A program made the position numbers and the translations under genes. A stretch of DNA of 64,000 nucleotides from Polyporus tsugae (lineage: Eukaryota; Basidiomycota; Agaricomycetes; Polyporales; Polyporaceae): the NCBI GenBank assembly GCA_024305745.1, contig JAHRBS010000006.1, forward strand, positions 622,501-686,500, in the 5' to 3' direction. Shown piece by piece: positions 30,216 through 42,353 of the stretch. The notes below the pieces were generated by a model. The model was not told the origin of the DNA. It was given only the letters and a program-made list of their open reading frames with translations, and did no database searches. Positions within the stretch are counted from its first letter, which is position 1. Each line of letters starts with the position of its first letter.

Positions 30216-32658
30216 ATGCCGCTCTCCAGCCGCACCCGCCAGGACGGCGGCGAGAACAAGGAGCGCACGGTCAGGTCCCAGGAGCAGGAACTCAAGCGCG
30301 CAAGAGGTGCGATATCTTGCGCAGAATGCCGCCGTCTCAAGCTCAAGTGCGACAAGACCGTCCCCTGTTCGTCCTGCAAACGGCGAGGGTGCGCCTCCAT
30401 CTGCCCCAATGGCTCCCTCACCACCGGCCAGGGCACCAGGTGCGTCTCCCCGCCCCGTCTAGTGTCCTCCCCCCCCTCTTTCCCACCATCTCCCTTCTCG
30501 AGTGCCCGGCAACGGCTGCGCGTGCTGCGCCTGCGAGCGCAGTGAGTAATGTCCCCGCTCTTCCTCCGACAGGTTCATCCTCGCCGACACGGACCGTCTG
30601 CACCGCAAAATCGCGGAGATGAGCGACCGGATCCGTCAGCTCGAAGACGGCCTCGCCATCCTCCAGTCGAGCGTGACGCGCGAACTACATCCCCTCCTCG
30701 CCGTCGACCTCCTCAAGATCAAGTCCGGCCTCGAGCTTCACTCCGCTTCGGAGCTGGGCGCGAGCGAGCTCCTGAGGGAGCGCTCCGGCGGCGGCGAGGG
30801 GGCCACAGCAGACGAAGAGGAGGAGTCAACGTACATCGACGCGTTTGGGACGTTGGCCGTGCGCGACGATGGTGCGGCGACGTTTTATGGGCGATCGGCA
30901 GGCTCTGAGGTGCGTAGTTTACCTTGCACCTGTGGTGTTCTACCCGTTTGGCTGAAGTAGCTCCCACTTGCGCCCGTCCCTTCACTTTCGCTGTCGCGGG
31001 TACAGAGCTTATTGCTTGTGAGTATTTCCTCTCCTGGTTCCCCTGTGGTTCCTACGGCATTTGGTCCTATGAAGATTCCACACTTGATATTTCCATGAGG
31101 TATAGGCATCTTTTCGCACTTCGGAAATGGGTAACGTTATACTGCCTCCGTGATTCCTGCATCTCGTGATTTGCGTTACCTCAAAGTCATTCCGACGGGT
31201 TAAATTCTAATCCCATGCCAGGTAGCCTATATGTCGGGGAGAGTACAGGGCTTCGACACGTTTTCAATGCTAAACATATGTTATATGGCCCACTCACTTT
31301 TCCTGCGGAATCAAGTTTTTCCCGCCGTGAATGCAATTCTCTATGGTCATTTGAGGGACGCTTCTCGTACTGTGTTCTGTTCTTGGTCGCCTTTGGTGCG
31401 CCTCTCTGCGGGACTTACCTCTGCACACGTCAGACGTCCTTGCCAGTTTTACGAAATATTGACAGACCCATCAACGCCCACTGGGTCCGTTCCGTAGCCC
31501 AGCGCGCTTATGACTCCGGCAACCAAGTCTAATTCGCGTGTACTGATTGCTGTGTTGCAGGACGACAAACCACAACTTTCCATATCCACTCTAGCGGGTT
31601 CTTCGGCTGGCCATTCCGACCTTCCGCCCGAAATCAACCAGCTTGCGGCGACGTTCCCACACGGCCCGCCCGAAGTCCCCATCTACGACCTTCAGGATCT
31701 CATCTCCGGCTACCTCCCGCAATGGGAGCGCGCCGTCGTGCTGCGCGACCTCTACCTCCAGCAGGCGCCGTGGTTTTTCGGCGCGGTCACGCAGCGCCAG
31801 CTGTTTGAAGAGGTCTTCCCGCTCTTCTACGAGGAGGCGCGGATGGAACGGCACAACGACGGCGCGCATGGGCAGTTCGGGATGTCGGCAGAGGCGTTCA
31901 GCCTGCGGCAGACGGGCATCGGACTCCCACACGCGTCGTCGCACGAGCTCGCGCTGATGTTCGTCGTGTTCTGCTTTGGGGCGCTCACGGACCCGGACTT
32001 GCCTCCAGCCCCGCACAACGAAGAGGCGGCGCGGTATTACCAGCTGACGCGGGCTGCGCTCAGCTTGGAGCCGGTTATGGACCGCCCGCCGAGCGTAGCG
32101 ACGGTGCAGGTGCTGAGCTTGATGGGCATATACATGGTGCGTCCATTCGTGGAGGCCGGAATCGGGTGTTAAATTAATGGTGGACGTGCAGGGCATGGTC
32201 GCGGACGATCGCAGCATCGAGTGCACCTGGTCTCTGATGGGTCTAGCTTCGAAACTTGCACAAAGCGTGAGTGCTCTCTGGTGTCTTCTTTGAGCTGATG
32301 AACCTTTTTGACGCGGATTGTTGAATAGACGGGATTGCGTATGTTTTTGTATCTCCGTACGATCTTGGACTAGGCTCATTTTGTCGCAGATCGCGATTGT
32401 GCGCGCTTCAAGCTCGATGGGGCGGCGCGACCGACCCGGCGGTGTTTGTTCCAGGCACGGGGATGGTCGGCCAGAGAGATAAACACGGACGTAGGGAGGT
32501 GGATGGGGGGCCATGGAGTGGGGGGGATGGAGATGGAGATGGAGACGGAGCGGCGACAGATGGGACGGGGACGGGGACGAGGGCGGGGAGGAAGAGCGGG
32601 ATGGGAGGTGCGGGGCAGACTTGTGGATTCACCTGTGTACACGATGTACGGTAGCTGA
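30216..32658 (+). pseudogene. Truncated Zn2Cys6 regulator, unit A, fused to a tail from X
   Basis: Exons 1-6 of the regulator up to FKL (32415), 416 codons. The frame then stays open through 80 codons of segment X to TGA at 32656-32658, so a 496-residue chimera is possible. The zinc cluster (Cys at 35, 38, 45, 51, 54, 63), the linker and the first part of the middle domain are kept. The rest of the middle domain and the Gln-rich tail are lost. The new tail is Gly/Arg/Met/Glu-rich (MEMEMETERRQMGRGRGRGR). It differs from C by Arg for Gln at base 31907. If translated it could bind DNA without the normal C-terminal half. Expression is unknown. Confidence 0.8.
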
Positions 32659-35600
32659 ACAAATATATTTCTTTCCTCCAAGCTCGTTGTCGCTACAGAG
32701 ACTCAGAGGATGCGTTGGACACAGCGCGTCTCCAAAGATTGTGATCTATATACACTACACGCACACAATGTAAATACACACGTTTACTCGTCGCTGGCAG
32801 GTACACGCAGATGCTCCCAACTTGAACCTGCATGTGCAAATTCGATTCGCCCGGAAAACCTTCGAACTTGGTCCATATAAGCGGTCAGAGTGCGTCAAAG
32901 ACACCACTGAAGCTAGACACTCACCGCTCAGCATGTTCCGTCCCAAGCTCGATCTGGTTTTGTCCGCCGGAACGCGCCCATCTCTGTACTTGATGCAGCT
33001 GGACTGCCTCGTTCGCGCGCGGCCGGTCGCCTCGCACGCGCGAGCCATTGAACAAGTCAACCCGGAAAACACAAATAAACGGGGCACTCGCCGGCAGCCA
33101 CATCATGACCGCGCCGACGTGTAAAGCGGCCGGAATGCCCCCGAAAATTGGCCGCAAGTCCTGCCGGAGCGGTTGAGACGTCCGCTGCCGTACTACTTGT
33201 GCTTTCGAACAGTTGCTGCTGCTGCCGGAGAATCCGTTCCGGGTCACGGGCCGCCGTGTGCTCCGGCCGGCTGCGAGAAATGGAGTCAGAACGCAAGAGA
33301 TGAGAAACATCATACCGATCTGACTTACCCAAGGCGTCGTTGTGGCCGCCAGGCCAAATTCTTTGTCGGGCGGGACGCGGAAGTCATCTCACGAGCAGTG
33401 TCTTGTTGCAGAGTGCGCTCGGACGGTTGATGGCGGTGAAATCCTACGAACCGATTCATCTGGCAAGTAAAAGGCATCAGAACCGACCGCACCGAAACTC
33501 ATGCGTCCGCGTCAGCCAACGGACACAGGAAGCCGTCGAGAGGGTAAGTTGGCGATGAACAACGGTATAACAACACCCAGATGCCCGGTCAACGAAAGGG
33601 GATTGGGAAAACGGAGGTTGACGAACGCGACGGGTGGATGACGCGGAGTCAATACCCGGCTCACCCTAAGGAGTCCGACCTCGCGCGGCCAGATGGCAGG
33701 AGCGACAATGCGCAGGTTTTCCTTGTTCAATGATCGCTCCCGCCAGGCGCGGCCAGCGCAATCTCGCCGTCGCGAACAAGCTGAAACGTCGTTCGAGACA
33801 CGGAAAGGTAGTATTGTTAATGCCATGCTCGCCGAGCGCGTGTCGTAACTCGCACTCACCATCAGCGGTCCCGTTCGGTCCCGGCCGGGTGACCAGGGAA
33901 CTTTACTGAAACACGGCCGCACATGAATGGAACAACGCGCAGAGGATGTCCAGGGAACATGAAGCGAGTGGTAGCGAAGGAGAGGTTGGTGTACGGCTGC
34001 TGGACGCCTTGGGGTCACCGCAGCGAAAAGGCAGAAGAACGAAGTGACGCGGGATGAGCGAATTGCCAGAGCGACACAAAAGTCATGAGAGGGGTAGGAT
34101 GGGAGTCGACAGCGGCCGAGGCGGAGGATACGGGAGATGGAGAAAGAGAAGAGGGAGTGAGGTGTGGGAGCCGCCGTACGCCTGATGCTGTGGGTGCGAA
34201 GGAGGGGCGCGCGCGAAGGAAATGCGTGGGAGATGCAGGATGGGAGTCGACAGCGGTTGGGGAAGCGGCGCCATAGGAGACTGCCATGGAGAGTCAACGA
34301 CAAGTTGAACGGAAGGGCGGCAGGATGTGAAGGGCGGCGGGAGGAACTGGACGCATCGTAAGGGATGAGTACGCGGACAATGTCGCGAGGCAACAGTATA
34401 AGACGACAAGCACATACCAAGAGACATCGTGGGGAGACATGCGCCGACATCACAGCGTTCGCGAGTCGAGTTGAGGACCGGGGAGCGGGGGGGTGACGCC
34501 GGGCGAACGGGAAAATAGGAGGGTGTATACGGCGTCCGAAAGCATAATTAAGTCCAGGAATGATACCGACGTTGAAACGTCCCCGAGAGTCTGGACACCG
34601 GCGCATCAAATCCTTAGCCCCGAAGCCTTGCTGTGGTGTATATTTGGCCGTGCTGACATGCCTGTATCTACCAGCAAGCGACGGCATCAATGGTTAGTCT
34701 GGCTCGATCTCTCACGAGTTCAAACGACGCACCGCCTCGGGACATCCTAAGCGCGAACTGATGATAGTGCAGGGAAGCTCGACGCCTTCCCCGGCCAGAA
34801 TTCTCACCCTAGCGTGTGCTGGGAAACAGTCGATGAGACTTCACCCCTCCGGCCGGCGAGCGGTGACTCCCCGCCGACCGACGTACGGGTACTGAGCACG
34901 GCAGACGGGTCCGGATGGTTGTTGTCTATGACCGCTTCCCCGGCCGAATGACACGTCTTACGACCTATACCAGAGACGCCAGGGACCGGTCAACACACGT
35001 GTGGTATGAGAACTCGGCACGAACCCGTGCCAAACAGTTTGTGGACTGACCAGGGACACTCGGTCGCGGCTTGGTGGTGGCTGTCGGTAGCTCTCGAGGT
35101 ACATGAGACTACGGCCAGAGCGTGTGTTACACCGCTACTTAGAATGTCGAGATCTCCGGTGGACAACAATCTGCAACATGGTCACATTCGGTACCTGGAT
35201 CCATTTTCGAAATCACGCACCCGGAGTGGAGATTCAAGTTCCCACACTGGACCCTGCCCGGCCATCACAGGGAAACCACAAAGTATCGTAATGCCGAGAT
35301 GGTTTAAAGTGTTTCGTAACCGGCACGCTTCGACGTCCGCTCGTGCGCTTTCCCCTGGACAGTCCAAGACCTAAATTCGAGAAAAGAGTGACCCTAGCCT
35401 CGATGAGGGATGTTGTCGATCAGACCGAGTATGACCATCGTGGACTTGGCTGCCGGAACAGCGCGAAAGACGTACCTGTCCGACCCTGAATGCCCAAATC
35501 GAGGAGACATCCACCTCCCGTGCTTAGTGTACGCCAGGCGGCGAAAAGCGAATACGCCGGCGCAACCACAGAAAGGAATCGCCACGGCACGCACCTGAAA

Positions 35601-38600
35601 ATGATACCAAATCCCCTCAGCTGCGCACTGCTATACAGGTGCGTGCCGATCTCGCGCTCGCTTTGGGTCCCCGTCAGCGTGCTTGTATGTGGGCCGAAGT
35701 GATGCTGCACGACGTGAGACACCGCGCTCACGCGTCTGAGGTGCCATCATTCCTGTGAACCTTCGAGTTATTCCTTCTAGCGAGGGCTTCGATGCCTATG
35801 CCTGATGCACAACTACTTCTCATGCCATATTCCGTGGGTGCTGAAACCACTCGTCCTCGGCCGCGTCTCAATCGCGCACAACACTGGTTCCCAGTCCAAG
35901 GAACTCTTCAAAGACCCACCCGAAATCCGCTCACTTACTTGGCGCACGGATGCCTGCCCAATGTCCGTGCCGGCGAAAGGATGGGCTCACCTGCATATAG
36001 TACGCCGTTCGGGCTTGACGTTGTCGGATCGGCAAGCCAGCCGAGCGCAGGGTCGAGGTGCCGCCGCAAGGGTGCTACGAAGGGCAATGACGCCGTGACA
36101 GCGTATTAAGGCAACCGTCCGGTCCCACTGAATCAGGGTCCGGACGGAGGCGAAGGAGCTATCGGAGTCGCCGCGGGATTCCGACCGCTTAGAGCTGGTG
36201 AGCCGGTAATGGAAACACCGAGTGTTGTTGGAGCGCGCAGAGCCCGAAATCGTAATAACAGAGATATTCTGAGCCCTCCGAGCAAATATTGTGGCAGTTG
36301 TATGTGTCAGAGTCTGTCCGAGGAGCTCGCCGTGGTGGCGGTCGAGAGCCAAGTGCGTCGAGCGCCGGCGAACGCGAGACGCGCCTGCTAAATGTAGAAG
36401 AGGCACGGCGCCGTTCACCACACTTTCTGCCCTTTACTTTTTGCTCCGGTTAATTCTCTTGTTGCACTGATGAATACTTCTTGTAGTACCAGCTTTGTTT
36501 GGAACTCGGACACAAGCTCCTTTTGCTCGACGGCGCCTTAGCCTCTTGCAAGTCCTGGCAGTGCGCGACTCGACCGACTCGGATCACCCACCGGAAACGA
36601 TTTGGGCCGCGAGATGCCACGCTCGTGCAAGGTACCCACACGCTAGATTCCATGGCTAGCGTCGGTCCGCTGACGGTCGCCACGACAATGCTAATTACGG
36701 TTCTGCGCGGAGCAGAGGAATTGCCTCGCACAGTACCCATAACGTCAAAGTGACTCCACGCCGCCGCGAAAAAATGTCTAACACACACGGTGCCACAAGA
36801 CGGAATGAAGGGCTGTATTGAATCGTACGTAACAGAACCCTATCTGTGCGCTTGTATCCCCGACCGCCGAACATAGGACGTGTCAGGGACGTGTACAGTC
36901 GACACTCCCTTCTCAGCCGCCATCCTACTGCGAATCGGAACGCTGCCCGGAAGACGGTCTTGGATGGTTGTTGTCTATCCACGAGTGGAGCGCGATCCCT
37001 GACGCGTGCGTGTATTGGCGCAGAACACGACTGGCCCGGAGACCGAGACCGGGGAAGAATCTGACCTCGGCCGAGCGGATAAAGAATCCGAGGCAACCTG
37101 GCATCAGCCTTTAGTGCGACAGCGGCTGCCGTCATGGTGTCTCGCACCCAAATCCGCAAGTGTACAGCGTACCTGAAGAGTGCCGAGTGAGTCACGACGT
37201 CGGACGGACGGAACACCGGAGTTCCTGGATCGCCGTCGTCCAGGATGCGAATGGCGAGAGCGGGAGCGGGCGAGCAGACGACCCCATCCGCCGACTCGAT
37301 GCTGCGTCTGTCAATACGACTGCAACGACGACCGATGAACGCACGGGAGGGACTACGACGTGTAGCTGGCAAATGGTATGCCAGTGGTTGACAACATAGA
37401 TCCGCATCCGAAATCATTCCCGGCTGGAGGCGTATGCTTGAGCGACTAAACAGCAGTCTCTAAATGAAGAAACACAACCTACTCTGGCTTGGTACAACTC
37501 TTGACTCGGTCACGCACAAGGCTCAAGACTTTGGATCGAGGAGGGATGCATTGCTACTACGCATGAGATTCAGACTGTGTCCTCGCGCACGCACAATGCA
37601 ACGCTTACCTGACCCAGTTGGGTGGTTCTGTTGCCCGAAAGAACGGGTTGAACTCCTTTCTGTGCGCCGACGGGCCTTTGCGGGCGCATCCCTTGGTTGC
37701 ACAACCTGCAGAGCTCCGGTGACCGCCCACACCGCGCTGTCCACTGTCGCCCGGATGTCGGGAGTGCGTAGCTCCACATTCGTCCAATCGACTCTGCACG
37801 TCTTGTACGACCCTCCTCTAACGTTCCCTCAAGTGCAGTAACGTGCGGAGGCTGGGCTGCAAGACGAGGAACGGCCTTCGTTGTTCAACGCGCCCGTCGG
37901 AGGGTCCCTCCGCCCGACAGTGAGGCGGCGGGACTCTTGGCGATGCGTCCGTCGGCGTTCCGTAGGCGTGGCCCGAGCCTTTGCGGTCGCACCAATGAGG
38001 CGGCCGTGCGGAGCTGCAGGAAACACCGCCGTACGACGTTCGCGCAGTTCGTCAGGGTCTCGAGGGCGAACGCGCCCGTAGCCCCGCCGCGCCGTCGGCG
38101 GACTCGCGGACGGGCTCATCGATCGATTGCGAGTCGTCGGCGAGCGGCGGTCGGGTGGTTCTGTTGCAAACTCCTCGGAGATCGTCCCGCAACCAATGGG
38201 ATAGCATTCACGTCGGCGGCCCGCGTACATGAGAACTGGCGCTGCAGGGACCTACAACCCTGGATACGTAACGCGTTAGCCGAGAGACTAATGCGTTGAC
38301 GTTAACGGACGCTGACTGTTCAGTGTTTAGAACCTCTTTATTCGGCCGTTGGTGTGCGTCAGTACAAACGGGGGTGGGGGCTCTTGGGTTGACTGTGCGG
38401 CGAGTGTAGATGATCTGGGAGCTCCGGCAGGTTGTGCACTGGCAGGTCGTAAGTACATAGTGAGCGCATGAGGCGTGCGTGCGAGTGTGCACCGGAGCGG
38501 CCGCTACGGACAGATTTGCAAAAGACGGATGGAGCTTCCCGGATTCGCTGCACGTCAGCGCTCAATCATCCGAGGTTCTAGAGGAGAAGAACGCATGCCA

Positions 38601-39590
38601 CTCACGTTCTCATCATCGCACCGGGTTGCCTCTCCGATTCGTCGACCGCCATGGTATCGCCGCCCGCGCGACCCTACTTTGCCATCAGGTACGCCGAAAG
38701 AGCGAAGATTCGGGGACTGTTCCATGACCGATGCTTGACAGACGGCGGAGATTGTGAGAGAATGAGGCCTGGTCCGACACCCGAGGGGGGACGCATGTGC
38801 AAAGTTTGCATGGGTCCGTGCGCGCGAAGAGCCTGAGGACGAAGGACTGGTCAGTATAAGTAGGGTCATAAACGGTCGCATTCGAAACATGGATTTCGGT
38901 CGTCACGTCCGCGCCGCTCTGGCTTCGAAACGACCTTTGTGCACCTTCGTGTGCTACCACCGACGCGGCCGGCATGACGTTAGGCGCGAGCGTTCGCATG
39001 GAGTCGAGGTAAGCTGGCAGAGTTCTCTCTCCACAAATGAGCATCTGAATACTGACCTGTGTGGGTGCTAGGATGTCGCTGCCACACTTAGGTAAGCGGA
39101 AGCGGTTGGAGGGAGTGCAATGGGCGGGGCGGAGGTCGTCCTGTTGAGCATCCGGTGGCCGGTGGTGGCGAGTGTTGGAGTGGACGTGTGCGCACCGGGC
39201 GGATATGTAGTTTACGGTAACGGTAGTAAAGTGAGTAAGGATCGTGGGTATTGTCCAGGGATAGTAAGCAGTAGAGACGACTTACTGTCAGACTGGAAAG
39301 TGATGGTGTCTGTCTGCGTGATCTTGGATGGATTTGGATACACGACGACGTCTCTGGCGTGCACGAGAGAAGCGCGGCGTGAGGGGAATATTCGGTGCCT
39401 GTGCCAGTGACTGGGAGCAAAGCTGAGCGCTGAGCAAGGAAGTCACTGGCAGAGGGCTAGAGAAGCGGCCTCGACGCGTCGCTACCACATACGGAAGGAG
39501 CGGCCGATGGAAGGTGTCGATGGAAGATCGGGAAGCGTCCGTTCGACCTGCGAGACGTAGTTCAGACGCGTCGACGTAAGTATTGTCCTT
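32416..39590. repeat. Segment X, unit A: 7175 bp without a recognisable gene
   Basis: Present twice (again at 42111-49285), apparently identical, so it was copied recently. I find no transposase, RT, helicase or other known domain. The longest frame is 392 codons on the minus strand (34690-33512), Ser/Arg/Pro-rich and without any motif I know. The first ~240 bp extend the regulator frame and are followed by an AT-richer stretch (32659-32790) like a 3' UTR. Short internal direct repeats occur: AGGATGGGAGTCGACAGCGG near 34095 and 34240, and GGATGGTTGTTGTCTAT at 34912 and 36962. No terminal repeats or target duplications are seen at the two junctions. Confidence 0.75.
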
Positions 39591-39910
39591 AGGAGTGCAT
39601 TCATTTCGTGCAGTTGGGCGCGATGAGAGACACGAGCACTGCCACCAGTAGGGTAAGAGTTGCAGGCGTGGGAGAGCGTAGCTGGGCGGGGACCCGATGT
39701 GGGCATGCGGTGGCCTGTTTTGGTCAGGGCGTGGGAGGATCCGCTGTGGGTCGATGTTCAGTGAGACAGGCAGCGCAGAGACTCGTTCGGTTCGACTGCC
39801 ATGTCTCGCACGCCCCGCTGTCTCTCTATCCCCACTCCAAGCCCTTGACCGTCCCCACTCGCTCTTGCCGCGTCCTCCTCGAGCCCCTCTCCTCCTACCT
39901 CTACCTCCCC

Positions 39911-42353
39911 ATGCCGCTCTCCAGCCGCACCCGCCAGGACGGCGGCGAGAACAAGGAGCGCACGGTCAGGTCCCAGGAGCAGGAACTCAAGCGCGCAAGA
40001 GGTGCGATATCTTGCGCAGAATGCCGCCGTCTCAAGCTCAAGTGCGACAAGACCGTCCCCTGTTCGTCCTGCAAACGGCGAGGGTGCGCCTCCATCTGCC
40101 CCAATGGCTCCCTCACCACCGGCCAGGGCACCAGGTGCGTCTCCCCGCCCCGTCTAGTGTCCTCCCCCCCCTCTTTCCCACCATCTCCCTTCTCGAGTGC
40201 CCGGCAACGGCTGCGCGTGCTGCGCCTGCGAGCGCAGTGAGTAATGTCCCCGCTCTTCCTCCGACAGGTTCATCCTCGCCGACACGGACCGTCTGCACCG
40301 CAAAATCGCGGAGATGAGCGACCGGATCCGTCAGCTCGAAGACGGCCTCGCCATCCTCCAGTCGAGCGTGACGCGCGAACTACATCCCCTCCTCGCCGTC
40401 GACCTCCTCAAGATCAAGTCCGGCCTCGAGCTTCACTCCGCTTCGGAGCTGGGCGCGAGCGAGCTCCTGAGGGAGCGCTCCGGCGGCGGCGAGGGGGCCA
40501 CAGCAGACGAAGAGGAGGAGTCAACGTACATCGACGCGTTTGGGACGTTGGCCGTGCGCGACGATGGTGCGGCGACGTTTTATGGGCGATCGGCAGGCTC
40601 TGAGGTGCGTAGTTTACCTTGCACCTGTGGTGTTCTACCCGTTTGGCTGAAGTAGCTCCCACTTGCGCCCGTCCCTTCACTTTCGCTGTCGCGGGTACAG
40701 AGCTTATTGCTTGTGAGTATTTCCTCTCCTGGTTCCCCTGTGGTTCCTACGGCATTTGGTCCTATGAAGATTCCACACTTGATATTTCCATGAGGTATAG
40801 GCATCTTTTCGCACTTCGGAAATGGGTAACGTTATACTGCCTCCGTGATTCCTGCATCTCGTGATTTGCGTTACCTCAAAGTCATTCCGACGGGTTAAAT
40901 TCTAATCCCATGCCAGGTAGCCTATATGTCGGGGAGAGTACAGGGCTTCGACACGTTTTCAATGCTAAACATATGTTATATGGCCCACTCACTTTTCCTG
41001 CGGAATCAAGTTTTTCCCGCCGTGAATGCAATTCTCTATGGTCATTTGAGGGACGCTTCTCGTACTGTGTTCTGTTCTTGGTCGCCTTTGGTGCGCCTCT
41101 CTGCGGGACTTACCTCTGCACACGTCAGACGTCCTTGCCAGTTTTACGAAATATTGACAGACCCATCAACGCCCACTGGGTCCGTTCCGTAGCCCAGCGC
41201 GCTTATGACTCCGGCAACCAAGTCTAATTCGCGTGTACTGATTGCTGTGTTGCAGGACGACAAACCACAACTTTCCATATCCACTCTAGCGGGTTCTTCG
41301 GCTGGCCATTCCGACCTTCCGCCCGAAATCAACCAGCTTGCGGCGACGTTCCCACACGGCCCGCCCGAAGTCCCCATCTACGACCTTCAGGATCTCATCT
41401 CCGGCTACCTCCCGCAATGGGAGCGCGCCGTCGTGCTGCGCGACCTCTACCTCCAGCAGGCGCCGTGGTTTTTCGGCGCGGTCACGCAGCGCCAGCTGTT
41501 TGAAGAGGTCTTCCCGCTCTTCTACGAGGAGGCGCGGATGGAACGGCACAACGACGGCGCGCATGGGCAGTTCGGGATGTCGGCAGAGGCGTTCAGCCTG
41601 CGGCAGACGGGCATCGGACTCCCACACGCGTCGTCGCACGAGCTCGCGCTGATGTTCGTCGTGTTCTGCTTTGGGGCGCTCACGGACCCGGACTTGCCTC
41701 CAGCCCCGCACAACGAAGAGGCGGCGCGGTATTACCAGCTGACGCGGGCTGCGCTCAGCTTGGAGCCGGTTATGGACCGCCCGCCGAGCGTAGCGACGGT
41801 GCAGGTGCTGAGCTTGATGGGCATATACATGGTGCGTCCATTCGTGGAGGCCGGAATCGGGTGTTAAATTAATGGTGGACGTGCAGGGCATGGTCGCGGA
41901 CGATCGCAGCATCGAGTGCACCTGGTCTCTGATGGGTCTAGCTTCGAAACTTGCACAAAGCGTGAGTGCTCTCTGGTGTCTTCTTTGAGCTGATGAACCT
42001 TTTTGACGCGGATTGTTGAATAGACGGGATTGCGTATGTTTTTGTATCTCCGTACGATCTTGGACTAGGCTCATTTTGTCGCAGATCGCGATTGTGCGCG
42101 CTTCAAGCTCGATGGGGCGGCGCGACCGACCCGGCGGTGTTTGTTCCAGGCACGGGGATGGTCGGCCAGAGAGATAAACACGGACGTAGGGAGGTGGATG
42201 GGGGGCCATGGAGTGGGGGGGATGGAGATGGAGATGGAGACGGAGCGGCGACAGATGGGACGGGGACGGGGACGAGGGCGGGGAGGAAGAGCGGGATGGG
42301 AGGTGCGGGGCAGACTTGTGGATTCACCTGTGTACACGATGTACGGTAGCTGA
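39911..42353 (+). pseudogene. Truncated Zn2Cys6 regulator, unit B, fused to a tail from X
   Basis: Same structure and predicted 496-residue product as unit A. The coding sequences of A and B look identical. The stop TGA is at 42351-42353. Only the upstream region differs from A, lacking the 11-bp insertion. Confidence 0.8.

Larger units (their letters stand above)
29885..39590. repeat. Tandem unit A: regulator 5' part plus segment X
   Basis: First of three units. The left edge AGGAGTGCATTC at 29885 matches 39591 and 49286. The gene part is 29885-32415 and segment X is 32416-39590. The unit is 9706 bp because it has an 11-bp insertion (29952-29962) and two substitutions (29943, 29948) relative to B and C. 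Otherwise it appears identical to unit B. Confidence 0.95.

Noticed and set aside
31591..32514. 307-codon minus-strand ORF opposite the regulator
   Set aside because: Shadow of the regulator exons in a GC-rich frame; no domain, and it crosses the array junction.
33512..34690. 392-codon minus-strand ORF in X as a gene
   Set aside because: Ser/Arg/Pro-rich, no motif, no intron structure. Long chance frames are common in such GC-rich sequence, and exact repetition gives no evidence of selection.
36695..37417. 240-codon minus-strand ORF in X
   Set aside because: Arg/Ser-rich without any recognisable domain; probably chance.
32416..39590. Segment X as a Helitron
   Set aside because: Gene-fragment capture and tandem arrays fit, but the ends lack a clear TC start, a CTRR end with hairpin and an A/T insertion site, and no Rep/helicase is present.
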